Below are positions 15,970 through 24,589 of a stretch of 64,000 bases of DNA, in pieces; within the stretch, counting starts at the first letter, position 1, and each line of letters opens with the position of its first letter. The position numbers were made by a program, and so were the translations under genes. The notes under the pieces were generated by a model. That model was not told the origin of the DNA. It saw only the letters and a list, made by a program, of their open reading frames with translations, and ran no database searches. The stretch is from Sphingobacterium multivorum (GTDB lineage Bacteria > Bacteroidota > Bacteroidia > Sphingobacteriales > Sphingobacteriaceae): positions 5,084,001 to 5,148,000 of the forward strand of contig NZ_CP154261.1 in the NCBI RefSeq assembly GCF_039511225.1, read 5' to 3'.

Positions 15970-17277
15970 TTAGTTATGGTTGATTAAATATTTTTTGAAG
16001 GCTTCAAAATCAACTTTTAAAGGTTCCGCTAATTTTTCTTTTCCTTGCAATCTTTCTGCACCGGCAGGCAACACTATTTTTCCAAATACATCTGCTGCTA
16101 TTGCGTCAGGGAATTTGCAGGGATGTGCCGTGGATAAGAAAACCGAAGCGTAATGACCTGGATGTTCATTTGCATAAGCCCGAGCGCCAAGCCAGGCGAT
16201 TGCTGTATGTGGACAGGCGATATAGTTTGATTCTTCATATAATTTTTGCATTCCTTCTTTTGTTTCTTCATCTGTAAATGTATAAGAAGAGAGCATATTT
16301 TTTAATTCATCCACATTTCCGCCAAAAAGATCCTGTATACGCACCCAGTTGCTTGGATTCCCAACATCCATGGCGTTGCTTAAGGTTTGAACAGAAGGCA
16401 GTGGTTCATATTTACCGGAAGAAAGGAATCGAGGAACGGTATCATTAACGTTTGTTGCAGCTACAAAATGCTTCACTGGAAGTCCCATTTTATAGGCCAA
16501 TAAACCAGCCCCAATATTACCAAAATTACCACTCGGCACTGTAAACACGACCTCATTGATTCCTTGTGACTTCAACTGGGCATAGGCATAAAAATAATAA
16601 AATGTCTGTGGGATCAGCCGTGCTATATTGATTGAATTAGCGGAGGTCAAACGCAATACAGCATTGAGTTCTGCATCATTAAAAGCTTGTTTTACTAATG
16701 CCTGACAATCGTCAAAAGTTCCTTCAACTTCAATAGCACGAATATTTTGTCCATTGGTGGTCAATTGTAGTTCCTGAACTTCCGAGACTTTACCTTTAGG
16801 ATATAAGATCGTTACACGTGTTCCTTCTACGCCCAAAAAGCCCAATGCAACAGCTCCTCCTGTATCGCCTGACGTCGCAACAAGCACGTCCAGTAATTTA
16901 TCGTCAGTCTTTGAAAAATAGCCCATAACCCTACTCATAAACCGAGCTCCGAAATCTTTAAAAGCATAAGACGGCCCATGAAATAGTTCGAGCACAGCCG
17001 TGCTGTCGGTCAAGAATCTTACAGGAGCATCAAAATTGATGGCGTCGTTCACAATCTGTTTTAAATCGTCTTTGGGAATATCATTTCCCAATAATGTAGA
17101 AGCTACTTCGAAAGCAATCTCCTGCAAGGAATACTGTTGAATATTCTTAATGAATAGCGGGTCCAATTGTGGAATCTCTTCAGGCATATATAATCCTTTG
17201 TCTGCAGGAAGAGAATTGAAGACCGCATCTTTAAAGGAGACTTCTAATGTTTTATTATTTGTACTATAAAATTTCAT
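15970..17277 (-). CDS. thrC: threonine synthase
   Basis: A 435-residue pyridoxal-phosphate enzyme that converts O-phosphohomoserine to threonine. Motifs: FHGPSYAFKDFGARFMSRVM with the cofactor Lys near residue 110, ATSGDTGGAVALGFLG near 140, and TVPSGNFGNIGAG near 235. The N-terminal YSTNNKTLEVSFKDAVFNSL is typical of the ThrC group found in E. coli and Bacteroidota. It is last in the thrA-thrB-thrC operon, 152 nt after thrB with no clear terminator in between. Confidence 0.96.
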   Translation of the reverse strand: MKFYSTNNKTLEVSFKDAVFNSLPADKGLYMPEEIPQLDPLFIKNIQQYSLQEIAFEVASTLLGNDIPKDDLKQIVNDAINFDAPVRFLTDSTAVLELFHGPSYAFKDFGARFMSRVMGYFSKTDDKLLDVLVATSGDTGGAVALGFLGVEGTRVTILYPKGKVSEVQELQLTTNGQNIRAIEVEGTFDDCQALVKQAFNDAELNAVLRLTSANSINIARLIPQTFYYFYAYAQLKSQGINEVVFTVPSGNFGNIGAGLLAYKMGLPVKHFVAATNVNDTVPRFLSSGKYEPLPSVQTLSNAMDVGNPSNWVRIQDLFGGNVDELKNMLSSYTFTDEETKEGMQKLYEESNYIACPHTAIAWLGARAYANEHPGHYASVFLSTAHPCKFPDAIAADVFGKIVLPAGAERLQGKEKLAEPLKVDFEAFKKYLINHN

Positions 17278-17429
17278 CTGTAAATATTTTTTTTGTCAAG
17301 GCCATATAAAATATCCTGTTATTTTCATTCGTATTCACTTTAGAATGCGGATATTTCATTTTATCTTTTCTGAGCCAATTATCAATTGACCTGAGATTTA
17401 TAAACCTCGTTTCTGTCCGTAAATAATTT

Positions 17430-18428
17430 TTAATCTAATACCCTAGGTCCCTCGACATTGACACGGGAAACATAGCCAAAACTGTCAATTTCATTTTCTT
17501 TGAGATGGGTCTGAATTTTGTCGGCAATATCCTTTGCTATCTTTTCGTCCCGTGTTATTGCAACGACAGAGGGGCCTGAGCCAGAAATACCAAAACTCAA
17601 CGCACCATTTTTCAAGGCAATCTCCTTCATTTCATAAAACTGGGGAATTAAAATTGCACGTGTTGGTTCAATGAGGATATCTTTCATGCTTCGTGCAATG
17701 AGATCGTAATCTTCTTTGAACAATGCAGCGACCAATCCCGCGATATTTCCCCATTGTGTCACGGCGTCTTTCAACAGCACTTTATCCTTTATGAGTTGTC
17801 TTGCGTCACGTGTGGGAACATCGACCTGTGGAAAAACCACTGCTGCTACGAGTTCTTTTGGGGAAGGGATGGAAATAACATCCAAAGGTTCATTTCCCCG
17901 GATTAATGTGATGCCTCCATAAAGCGCTGGGGCAACATTATCGGCGTGGCCTGTACCGCAAGCCAAACGCTCGCCTTCAACACAAAATGGTAATAATTCT
18001 TCTTTTGTCAAAGGGTTTCCGAGCATGGTATTGATGGCAAAAAGCCCAGCTACGGTGCTTGCTGCACTGGAACCTAGTCCAGATCCAATTGGCATATGTT
18101 TATGCAATTCGATTTCGACGCCTACCTTTGATGAGATATTCAGGGCTTGTAATAGATATTGCACACAGGCAGATACGGTATTCTTGCCAGGGTCGAGTGG
18201 TAGTCTTCCATCGTCACCAGTTATTTCCCGAATCGTTACTCCAGGTTGTTGCGTACGTCGCATAACCACCTCATCACCGGGTTGCTCAACAGCAAATCCC
18301 AATATATCAAAACCACAGATCATATTTGCGACAGTTGCGGGCGCAAAAACACGAACTTCCGACAGCATGCTGTCTAAATTTATCACCTTATCTTTCAGAT
18401 ACTCCACATTTAAATTATTGGCCATCAC
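17430..18428 (-). CDS. thrB: homoserine kinase
   Basis: GHMP-family kinase that phosphorylates homoserine. Motifs: VFAPATVANMICGFDILGFA near the N-terminus, the ATP loop HMPIGSGLGSSAASTVAG near 115, and FGISGSGPSVVAI near 285. The open frame begins with 20 residues not usual for the family; the ATG at 18368 (MLSEVRVFAPATVAN) would give the standard length and may be the true start. It lies 27 nt after thrA, clearly in the same operon. Confidence 0.95.
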   Translation of the reverse strand: MMANNLNVEYLKDKVINLDSMLSEVRVFAPATVANMICGFDILGFAVEQPGDEVVMRRTQQPGVTIREITGDDGRLPLDPGKNTVSACVQYLLQALNISSKVGVEIELHKHMPIGSGLGSSAASTVAGLFAINTMLGNPLTKEELLPFCVEGERLACGTGHADNVAPALYGGITLIRGNEPLDVISIPSPKELVAAVVFPQVDVPTRDARQLIKDKVLLKDAVTQWGNIAGLVAALFKEDYDLIARSMKDILIEPTRAILIPQFYEMKEIALKNGALSFGISGSGPSVVAITRDEKIAKDIADKIQTHLKENEIDSFGYVSRVNVEGPRVLD

Positions 18429-18455
18429 GTAATTTTTATTTTCCTTGAATAGTTT

Positions 18456-20903
18456 TTATGCTCCGACATTTACCAAATCTGCAAATACACCGGCAGCTGT
18501 CACCTCAGCTCCCGCACCAGGACCTTTTACGACAAGGGGACGTTCTTTATAACGCTCTGTTGTAAACGATATAATGTTATCGCTGCCTGATAAAGCATAA
18601 AAAGGATGGTTTTCATCAACAAACTGAATCGCAATGGATACCTTTCCATTTTCCAATTTCCCGATGTAGCGGATTACTTTATTTTCATTGGCTGCTTTCT
18701 TCTTCATTGCTTCGAAATATTCATTTTCCTGTTGCAATTCTGTATAAAAAGAATCTACTGTATCGGCTTTCAAACATGCTGGCGGTAATATTGCACCGAG
18801 GTCTACATCTTCGGCCTCAACAGCATATCCCGCATCTCTTGCCAGGATGAGCATTTTACGCATAAAATCTATTCCACCCAAATCATCCCTTGGATCTGGC
18901 TCGGTGTATCCGAGTTCCTGAGCCTGTTTGACAACATCATAAAAAGAAGCATCTGCTTTAAAATTGTTGAAAATATACGAGATTGTCCCTGAAAGTATAG
19001 CCTCTATCTTCAGGATACGGTCACCGCTAAGCATCAAGTCTTTGAGCACCCTGACGATAGGCAATCCCGCACCTACATTTGTTTCATAAAAGAAATCTAC
19101 ACCATGTCGATGAGCAGTATCACGGAGTGTTTTATATTGCTCGTATTTACCTGAATTCGCAATTTTATTGCAGGTGACGATTGAAATATTTGATTTAAAG
19201 ATATCTTCGTAGTAGGTTGCCGGTAATTTGCTTGCTGTATTATCGATAAATACACAATTCGGCAAATTCAGCGCCTTCATTCGCTCTATAAACAATGCCA
19301 GGTCTGATTCAGTTCCATTTTTAGCAAGTTCATCGGACCAATTATTTAAATCAACACCTTCGGTATTGAAAAGCATTTTACGGCTATTGGAAATTCCAAC
19401 AACTTTAATTTCGATATCATTTTTATCCAATAGGAAGTCATGTTGATTTTCCAATTGTTTAAATAAAGTTGCGCCAATGTTACCGGTGCCGATATTAAAT
19501 ACATGCAGCGTTTTCTTTAGCTCTGCGAAAAATGCGTCGTGTACGGCATTAAGTGCCTTCGCTAAATCTTCCTTACCAATAATTACCGATATATTGTATT
19601 CAGATGAGCCCTGTGCAATAGCACGGACGTTGATACCGTTGCGTCCCAGCGCTGCAAATAACCGACCGGACATGCCAGGAGTTTTTTTCATATTTTCGCC
19701 AACGATGGCTAAGACAGACAGTTTTTCTTCGATCGCAGGAACGACCAGTTTATTTGCCTGGATTTCAAGCTCAAACTCCACTTCGATCAATTGTATAGCG
19801 CGTTTGGCATCCGATGGATTGACAGCAAATGTGATGCTGTGTTCGGAAGATGATTGGGTGATTAGCACAACATTGATCTGCTCTCTCGCCAATAACGTGA
19901 AAAGCCGCCCGCTAAAACCCGATTTACCGATCATCCCTGATCCACTCAGGTTGATGACGGAAATATCCGAGATCGAAGAAATCCCCTTGATTGGCAGTGC
20001 CGTTTTTCCGCTATCGAATTGAATCACAGTCCCTGAAAAATCAGGTTCAAAAGTATTCCGAATAACAATCGGTATTTTCTTTAAGAAAGCCGGAATCATC
20101 GTTGGAGGATAAATCACCTTAGCACCGAAGTAAGATAACTCCATTGCCTCTGTGTATGATAATACAGGCAAGGAAAACGCTTTCTTCACAATACGTGGAT
20201 CGGCAGTTAACATCCCATTCACATCTGTCCAAATTTCAATGGCTGTTGCGTCCAGTATCGACCCGAAGATCGCTGCGGTATAATCTGATCCACCCCTTCC
20301 CAAGGTGGTAATACGTCCATTTTCATTGCTTCCGATAAAACCGGTGACAAACAGTAGTTTATCACCATGCGTGATGTACAATGATTTCACCAATTGCTCC
20401 GTTAGCATTTCATTTAAATGTGCATTACCAAAATTTGAATCAGTTTTCACATAATGGGATGCATCTACAAATAGAGACTCGGGAATATATTGTTCCATCA
20501 CCTTTGATACCATATAATTTGAGCAACGCTCACCGTAGCTAAGGATCAAATCTTTACTTTGATTGCTCAGCTCCTTTAGTGCAAAAATTCCTTGGAGGAG
20601 ATCTTCTATCTCATTAAAAAACAACTTTAGCTTTGTAAATACAGGATTTTGATATTTCACAGCCAAGAGTTCTTTGACAACCGTAAAATGCTTATCTTCC
20701 AAGGACTTTAGACCATCCGAAAAGGACTTTCCTTCGGCAGCGTCCTCCGCCAGTTGGGTAAGTAAGTTTGTTACCCCTGACATAGCCGACAACACAACCA
20801 ATGGTTTTTCCTTTGCATCGTAAGATTTTTTTACAATGCTTAAGACCGCCTTTAGACTTTCTACCGTACCGACCGATGTGCCTCCAAATTTTAAAACTTT
20901 CAT
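18456..20903 (-). CDS. thrA: bifunctional aspartate kinase / homoserine dehydrogenase I
   Basis: An 815-residue fusion catalysing the first and third steps from aspartate to threonine. The aspartate kinase starts MKVLKFGGTSVGTVE and has TTLGRGGSDYTAAIF near 210; two ACT domains, the threonine-sensing part, lie at about 310-460 (VLITQSSSEHSITFAV and VRAIAQGSSEYNISVII). The homoserine dehydrogenase begins near 465 with FNIGTGNIGATLFKQL and has ETNVGAGLPIVRVLKDL. It is the first structural gene after the Thr/Ile leader and attenuator-like hairpin. Confidence 0.97.
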   Translation of the reverse strand: MKVLKFGGTSVGTVESLKAVLSIVKKSYDAKEKPLVVLSAMSGVTNLLTQLAEDAAEGKSFSDGLKSLEDKHFTVVKELLAVKYQNPVFTKLKLFFNEIEDLLQGIFALKELSNQSKDLILSYGERCSNYMVSKVMEQYIPESLFVDASHYVKTDSNFGNAHLNEMLTEQLVKSLYITHGDKLLFVTGFIGSNENGRITTLGRGGSDYTAAIFGSILDATAIEIWTDVNGMLTADPRIVKKAFSLPVLSYTEAMELSYFGAKVIYPPTMIPAFLKKIPIVIRNTFEPDFSGTVIQFDSGKTALPIKGISSISDISVINLSGSGMIGKSGFSGRLFTLLAREQINVVLITQSSSEHSITFAVNPSDAKRAIQLIEVEFELEIQANKLVVPAIEEKLSVLAIVGENMKKTPGMSGRLFAALGRNGINVRAIAQGSSEYNISVIIGKEDLAKALNAVHDAFFAELKKTLHVFNIGTGNIGATLFKQLENQHDFLLDKNDIEIKVVGISNSRKMLFNTEGVDLNNWSDELAKNGTESDLALFIERMKALNLPNCVFIDNTASKLPATYYEDIFKSNISIVTCNKIANSGKYEQYKTLRDTAHRHGVDFFYETNVGAGLPIVRVLKDLMLSGDRILKIEAILSGTISYIFNNFKADASFYDVVKQAQELGYTEPDPRDDLGGIDFMRKMLILARDAGYAVEAEDVDLGAILPPACLKADTVDSFYTELQQENEYFEAMKKKAANENKVIRYIGKLENGKVSIAIQFVDENHPFYALSGSDNIISFTTERYKERPLVVKGPGAGAEVTAAGVFADLVNVGA

Positions 20904-20942
20904 ACTGTTTTATACTGTTTGTTTAGATTGATGATTTTTGTG

Positions 20943-20984
20943 CTAAAAAAAGAAGCGCTTTCCTTTGTCGAGGAAAGCGCTTCT
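20943..20984 (-). terminator. attenuator-type terminator before thrA
   Basis: A perfect 14-bp stem (AGAAGCGCTTTCCT and its complement, 20951-20964 with 20971-20984) with a 6-nt loop; on the minus strand seven T follow. It lies between a short Thr/Ile-rich ORF and thrA, 39 nt before the thrA start, so unless prevented it would stop transcription before the operon. Confidence 0.85.
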
Positions 20985-21016
20985 AAATATTGTGTCTACA
21001 ATTATATACAACGAAA

Positions 21017-21082
21017 CTACTTCCTCCTGAGTTTTATCCCGGTGGTAATAATAATCGATGTAATAATTGTATTTGTGTTCAT
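21017..21082 (-). CDS. thrL: threonine/isoleucine-rich leader peptide of the thr operon
   Basis: A 21-codon ORF on the minus strand, too short for the usual cut-off. It begins M-N-T-N-T-I-I-T-S-I-I-I-T-T-G-I and ends K-L-R-R-K. Five of 21 codons are Thr and six are Ile, closely recalling E. coli ThrL. The stop is 32 nt before the 14-bp terminator. The codons near the end (AGG AGG AAG) contain GAGGAA, which can pair with TTCCTC in the terminator region (20970-20975), so a ribosome stalled on Thr or Ile codons could favour an antiterminator. A promoter-like pair lies just upstream. There is no Shine-Dalgarno sequence. Peptide and layout are read directly; the mechanism is inference from enterobacterial attenuators. 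Confidence 0.85.
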   Translation of the reverse strand: MNTNTIITSIIITTGIKLRRK

Positions 21083-21101
21083 TGCTTTTGCTTATGTTTT
21101 G

Positions 21102-21133
21102 TAAATATAGAACAAATATTATCACTTTACCAA
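21102..21133 (-). promoter_or_regulatory. probable promoter of the thr operon
   Basis: On the minus strand TTG (21133-21131) and TATATTTA (21109-21102, one mismatch to TAnnTTTG) are 21 bp apart. Transcription would start about 13 nt before the leader-peptide ATG. Confidence 0.6.
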
Positions 21134-21336
21134 AGAAAATTAATATTTTTTTTAAGATTCACAATGAGACATGTAATCAAGTGGCATTCTGACATTAGAA
21201 GACCGTTTTTTACGCGAACAGGTAGTCGAGGTACTGTAGTTGATCGTTGACAGAATTATTAAAGTACAATATGCCCAAATGGGCGTTATGAAGATGTTAA
21301 AATTGTTAAAATTTCGTTAAATACCTTAAAATAAAT
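21134..21336. other. intergenic spacer between the thr operon and the NlpC/P60 gene
   Basis: Divergent region between two promoters. I find no convincing gene or RNA structure in it. Confidence 0.5.
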
Positions 21337-21367
21337 TTGACCCTAAACTGATATTGTATTATATTCG
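21337..21367 (+). promoter_or_regulatory. promoter of the NlpC/P60 gene
   Basis: TTG at 21337-21339 and TATATTCG (one mismatch) at 21360-21367, 20 bp apart. The untranslated leader would be about 65 nt. Confidence 0.5.
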
Positions 21368-21439
21368 CAACAGTGCTGTCCAAAATAGATGACAGTGTTA
21401 AATTTTTAAAAGTTAAATGTTGTACAAAAAAGCGATTTA

Positions 21440-22021
21440 ATGAAAACAAAGAAATTTATAGCGTCAATGCTATTTATCGGCTTATGTCTAGTGTCGCAGG
21501 CACAAACCAACAGAAACTCCAAACCAGAATCAGATCCTGATAATCTAGCAAAAGAATACTTTTCACAAATCATGGGAGTTGCAGTCTCAGCAACAACAAA
21601 TACTAAACTTTATCAATTTGTTTACGAATGGTTGGGTACTCCCTACCGCCTAGGAGGAGATTCAAAAACAGGCATTGATTGTTCTAAATTTTCTTATGAA
21701 TTATACGACAAAGTATTTAACACTTCGTTAGGATATAATAGCAGAAATCAATATTCTCAAGTCAAAACTGTCGAAAAAAATGAGCTAAAAGCAGGTGATT
21801 TGGTATTCTTCAAAATTAGAAGTAAAAGTATTACCCATGTAGGTGTTTATATCGGTGATAATAAGTTTGCACATGCCTCGTCCAGTAAGGGAGTTATGAT
21901 TAGCAATTTAGATGAACCGTACTGGCGACGTTATTATTACAATGGCGGCCGCTTGCCAGAGGATAATAGATCGCTTACAGCAGAAATATTAAAAGCGGAA
22001 AAAGATAATAAATTGAATTAA
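21440..22021 (+). CDS. NlpC/P60 (C40) cell-wall peptidase, exported
   Basis: A 193-residue protein with a signal peptide (FIASMLFIGLCLVSQAQ). The NlpC/P60 domain covers about 55-165: GTPYRLGGDSKTGIDCSKF with the catalytic Cys, ITHVGVYIGDNKFAHAS with the catalytic His and the later polar residue. Such enzymes cut peptides of peptidoglycan, usually D-Glu-DAP bonds, in the periplasm. It has its own promoter and terminator. The family is certain; the exact bond is inferred. Confidence 0.93.
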   Translation: MKTKKFIASMLFIGLCLVSQAQTNRNSKPESDPDNLAKEYFSQIMGVAVSATTNTKLYQFVYEWLGTPYRLGGDSKTGIDCSKFSYELYDKVFNTSLGYNSRNQYSQVKTVEKNELKAGDLVFFKIRSKSITHVGVYIGDNKFAHASSSKGVMISNLDEPYWRRYYYNGGRLPEDNRSLTAEILKAEKDNKLN

Positions 22022-22040
22022 TAAGATTGATTCGATCTAG

Positions 22041-22078
22041 GAAAGTCCAAAGCGTTTAACTCGTTTTGGACTTTTTTT
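22041..22078 (+). terminator. terminator after the NlpC/P60 gene
   Basis: AAAGTCCAAA and TTTGGACTTT pair around a loop, followed by a T run. Confidence 0.8.
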
Positions 22079-22126
22079 ATACAATATAATATCCTATTTT
22101 TACCCTATAATCATTGGAATACTATT

Positions 22127-22639
22127 ATGTCTTCAAAGAAAACACTCATCTTAAATAAAGAACAAATAAAACAAAAATCTATTCGGATTGCCTATCAAAT
22201 TTTAGAAGACAATTTTGAAGATGATACACTTGTATTAGTAGGAATTGCTGACCGGGGTTATGTATTTGCACAACGCCTTCAAGCGATTTTACGGGAGATT
22301 TCAACGAAGGAGATCCTGCTGATTAAAGTTACCATGAAGAAAACGAGCAGATCGTTGAGTGCAAGTACAGACATACCCGTTGATATTGCAAAAGACAAGA
22401 CGATTATCTTGGTTGATGATGTGTTGAATAGTGGTAGAGCCTTAGCTTACGGATTGGGGGTATTTTTGAACGTTCCATTGAAGAAAATGAGGACGGCTGT
22501 ATTAATTGATAGAAGCCACCATAAGTTCCCTATATTTAGTGACTACTATGGTACGAAGCTTTCGACGATATTAAGAGAACACGTTACCGTTACTCTTGAA
22601 GAATTTGACAAAGAAGAAGATGCAGCATGGTTAATTTAA
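22127..22639 (+). CDS. phosphoribosyltransferase, PyrR-like
   Basis: A 170-residue type I phosphoribosyltransferase. The PRPP-binding motif TIILVDDVLNSGRALA is near residue 105, and VGIADRGYVFAQRLQ near 35 fits the family's first loop. PyrR-like proteins regulate pyrimidine genes or act as weak uracil phosphoribosyltransferases; no pyrimidine genes are nearby and no PyrR-binding leader is seen, so the role is open. The last codons are part of the terminator hairpin. Confidence 0.85.
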   Translation: MSSKKTLILNKEQIKQKSIRIAYQILEDNFEDDTLVLVGIADRGYVFAQRLQAILREISTKEILLIKVTMKKTSRSLSASTDIPVDIAKDKTIILVDDVLNSGRALAYGLGVFLNVPLKKMRTAVLIDRSHHKFPIFSDYYGTKLSTILREHVTVTLEEFDKEEDAAWLI

Positions 22640-22659
22640 ACCATGCTGTTATTTTTTTG
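22623..22659 (+). terminator. terminator overlapping the 3' end of the phosphoribosyltransferase gene
   Basis: CAGCATGGTT and AACCATGCTG pair around a 6-nt loop that includes part of the stop codon; T-rich DNA follows, inside the end of the convergent gene. The two genes are only 9 nt apart. Confidence 0.7.
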
Positions 22660-24115
22660 ATACTTTCAATTTCATCCCCGGCTTTATCCGACTTCCATTT
22701 AAATCATTTTCACTTTTAAGTCGACCGATTGATGTACCATTTTTATCTGCGATCTCAGATAATGTATCACCTTTCTTCACGACATAGTAAGCGGTACGCG
22801 AAGCATTAGCAGTCCGCTGTTGACTCTTCTTTGAAGACCTTTCTGTATTACGAGCTAACTTCGCATTAACGAAATCATCCTCCTTTTTTATCAATAAGTT
22901 TTGTCCCGGGACAATTTGATTTCCACGCAGGTTATTCCAAGATTTTATATCCTGTACGGTTACTTCAAACTTGTCAGCAATGGAAGCGAATGTCTCACCG
23001 ACTTTCACTTTATATTTCCCATTTTGTAGAGGCTCACTTAGATTTTCTGCCTGACTAGGATTTACCGAAGATATTGGCGTATTGAGCGCTGCATACAATT
23101 CCTCTGCGGCAATCTTTTTATCGAATACAGGTAAAACTAATCGCAATGGAGACTCTTCAGTACCATTTAATACATTTCTTTTAAAACTAGGATTCAGCGC
23201 GCGTAATGTCTCTTTGGACACCTGTAAAGCATCCGCTATCTGGTTCAATGAAATTCGCTTATTGATATCCAATGCCTGAGTTCTTAGTGAAAGTTCGGTA
23301 TCCGCAGCACTGATGTCATTTTCTTCTGCATATTTCATCGCATAGGTCATTGCGATAAACTTAGGGATATAGTTTTGGGTCTGTTGTGTCAGATATGGTG
23401 CGATATCCCAAAAAGTAGCATTCTCTTTTCCCGAGCGTTGGATCGCACGGCTAACCGCTCCTTTACCGCCATTATAGGATGCTATCGCTAACAGCCAATC
23501 GCCATATTCATCATAAGCTTCTTTTAGGATTTTTGCAATAGCATAGCTCGAAGCGATCGGATCCATACGTTGGTCGGTATAACTGTCCACCGTAAGATGA
23601 TAAGTTTTGGCTTCATAATACATCAATTGCCATAATCCTGTTGCTCCGGCACTAGAGATATCACGTGGATTTAATGATGATTCGACTACACTTAGATATT
23701 TGAGTTCCCGCGGCACTCCTACTTCATCCATGATTTTATCAAACAATGGGAAATAGTATTGTCCTAGTCCCATCATCCTACACATATAGGGATTATAATT
23801 ATCCGACGTGTATTTGGCAATCAGATCTTTCACTCGTGGTGAGTAGTCTAATGGAACCTCACGTTCTATTGCCTTTAATTTCCGTACAAGCTGTATATCT
23901 TCATCTGTAATTTCAGCATCATGCTGTCGGTTACTTCCGGAAGATTTTATACTGTCCAGGTACTGGTAAATCTCTTGTTTTTCTTTTTCGATGCTTTTTT
24001 GAAAGAAGGTATGGGCAGCTTCTTTCATACCTTCTACAGCGCTTTCTTGGGCCATGAGTGGTAGTACATAGCATACCCCTCCTAGTATTGAAATTAACGT
24101 CTGTTTTCCGATCAT
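22649..24115 (-). CDS. lytic transglycosylase with two LysM domains (MltD-like)
   Basis: A 488-residue exported protein with a signal peptide (ISILGGVCYVLPLMAQ). The SLT domain is at about 115-260: KYLSVVESSLNPRDISSAGA with the catalytic Glu, then GLWQLMYYEAKTYHL and IASYNGGKGAVSRAI. LysM domains lie near 365-410 (YKVKVGETFASIADKF) and 440-485 (YVVKKGDTLSEIADKNGTSI). It should cut glycan strands of peptidoglycan in the periplasm. The layout matches MltD. Confidence 0.93.
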   Translation of the reverse strand: MIGKQTLISILGGVCYVLPLMAQESAVEGMKEAAHTFFQKSIEKEKQEIYQYLDSIKSSGSNRQHDAEITDEDIQLVRKLKAIEREVPLDYSPRVKDLIAKYTSDNYNPYMCRMMGLGQYYFPLFDKIMDEVGVPRELKYLSVVESSLNPRDISSAGATGLWQLMYYEAKTYHLTVDSYTDQRMDPIASSYAIAKILKEAYDEYGDWLLAIASYNGGKGAVSRAIQRSGKENATFWDIAPYLTQQTQNYIPKFIAMTYAMKYAEENDISAADTELSLRTQALDINKRISLNQIADALQVSKETLRALNPSFKRNVLNGTEESPLRLVLPVFDKKIAAEELYAALNTPISSVNPSQAENLSEPLQNGKYKVKVGETFASIADKFEVTVQDIKSWNNLRGNQIVPGQNLLIKKEDDFVNAKLARNTERSSKKSQQRTANASRTAYYVVKKGDTLSEIADKNGTSIGRLKSENDLNGSRIKPGMKLKVSKK

Positions 24116-24239
24116 AAATTTACTGTTAAATCCGAGTTTGATTCATCTGCTGAAAAATCAACAATAATCTAAACGATTAGAAATGGATTTTAGTATAAAA
24201 TGGTTTTCGTCCTATTTCGCTATAGGTCGCGTATAAAAC

Positions 24240-24270
24240 AAAATACGATTTTGTTCCTCACAAAATCGTA
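24240..24270 (-). terminator. terminator after tatA
   Basis: TACGATTTTG and CAAAATCGTA form a 10-bp stem with a 7-nt loop; on the minus strand a T-rich run follows. It separates tatA from the transglycosylase gene. Confidence 0.75.
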
Positions 24271-24298
24271 TCCATGCTATATGGGATCAAAACCTCCC

Positions 24299-24496
24299 TT
24301 ATTTGTTATCTTCTACTTCAGATTTTTTTTCAGGTGAAGACTCATCTTTTTGGCCTTCTTTAAATTCCTTCACTCCTTTACCCAATCCGCGCATCAATTC
24401 AGGAATCTTCTTGCCACCAAATAATAGTAACAATATTACTACAATGACAATTAACTCTTGCCCCCCGATTCCCATGATTAATAATGATGTTGACAT
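24299..24496 (-). CDS. tatA: twin-arginine translocase subunit TatA/TatE
   Basis: A 65-residue protein with one N-terminal membrane helix (LIVIVVILLLLFGGKKIPEL, with the conserved FG-K-PEL hinge), an amphipathic helix and an acidic/basic tail. It should form the pore of the Tat pathway for folded proteins. No tatC is in this window. It follows the EnvC-like gene by 93 nt on the same strand. Confidence 0.93.
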   Translation of the reverse strand: MSTSLLIMGIGGQELIVIVVILLLLFGGKKIPELMRGLGKGVKEFKEGQKDESSPEKKSEVEDNK

Positions 24497-24589
24497 AACT
24501 ATAATTTCTTGTTTTTCAATTCTTTTAAACTAAAACTTCTCTCTCTATTTACAAATGTAATGATAATTATTAAATATAGTAATTATTTC

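Noticed and set aside
19477..20022. 181-codon plus-strand ORF inside thrA
   Set aside because: It lies wholly antisense to a well-supported gene, and its protein shows no recognisable domain.
20943..21125. 60-codon minus-strand ORF over the thr leader region
   Set aside because: It is in another frame than the Thr/Ile-rich ORF, runs through the terminator hairpin, and has no family features.
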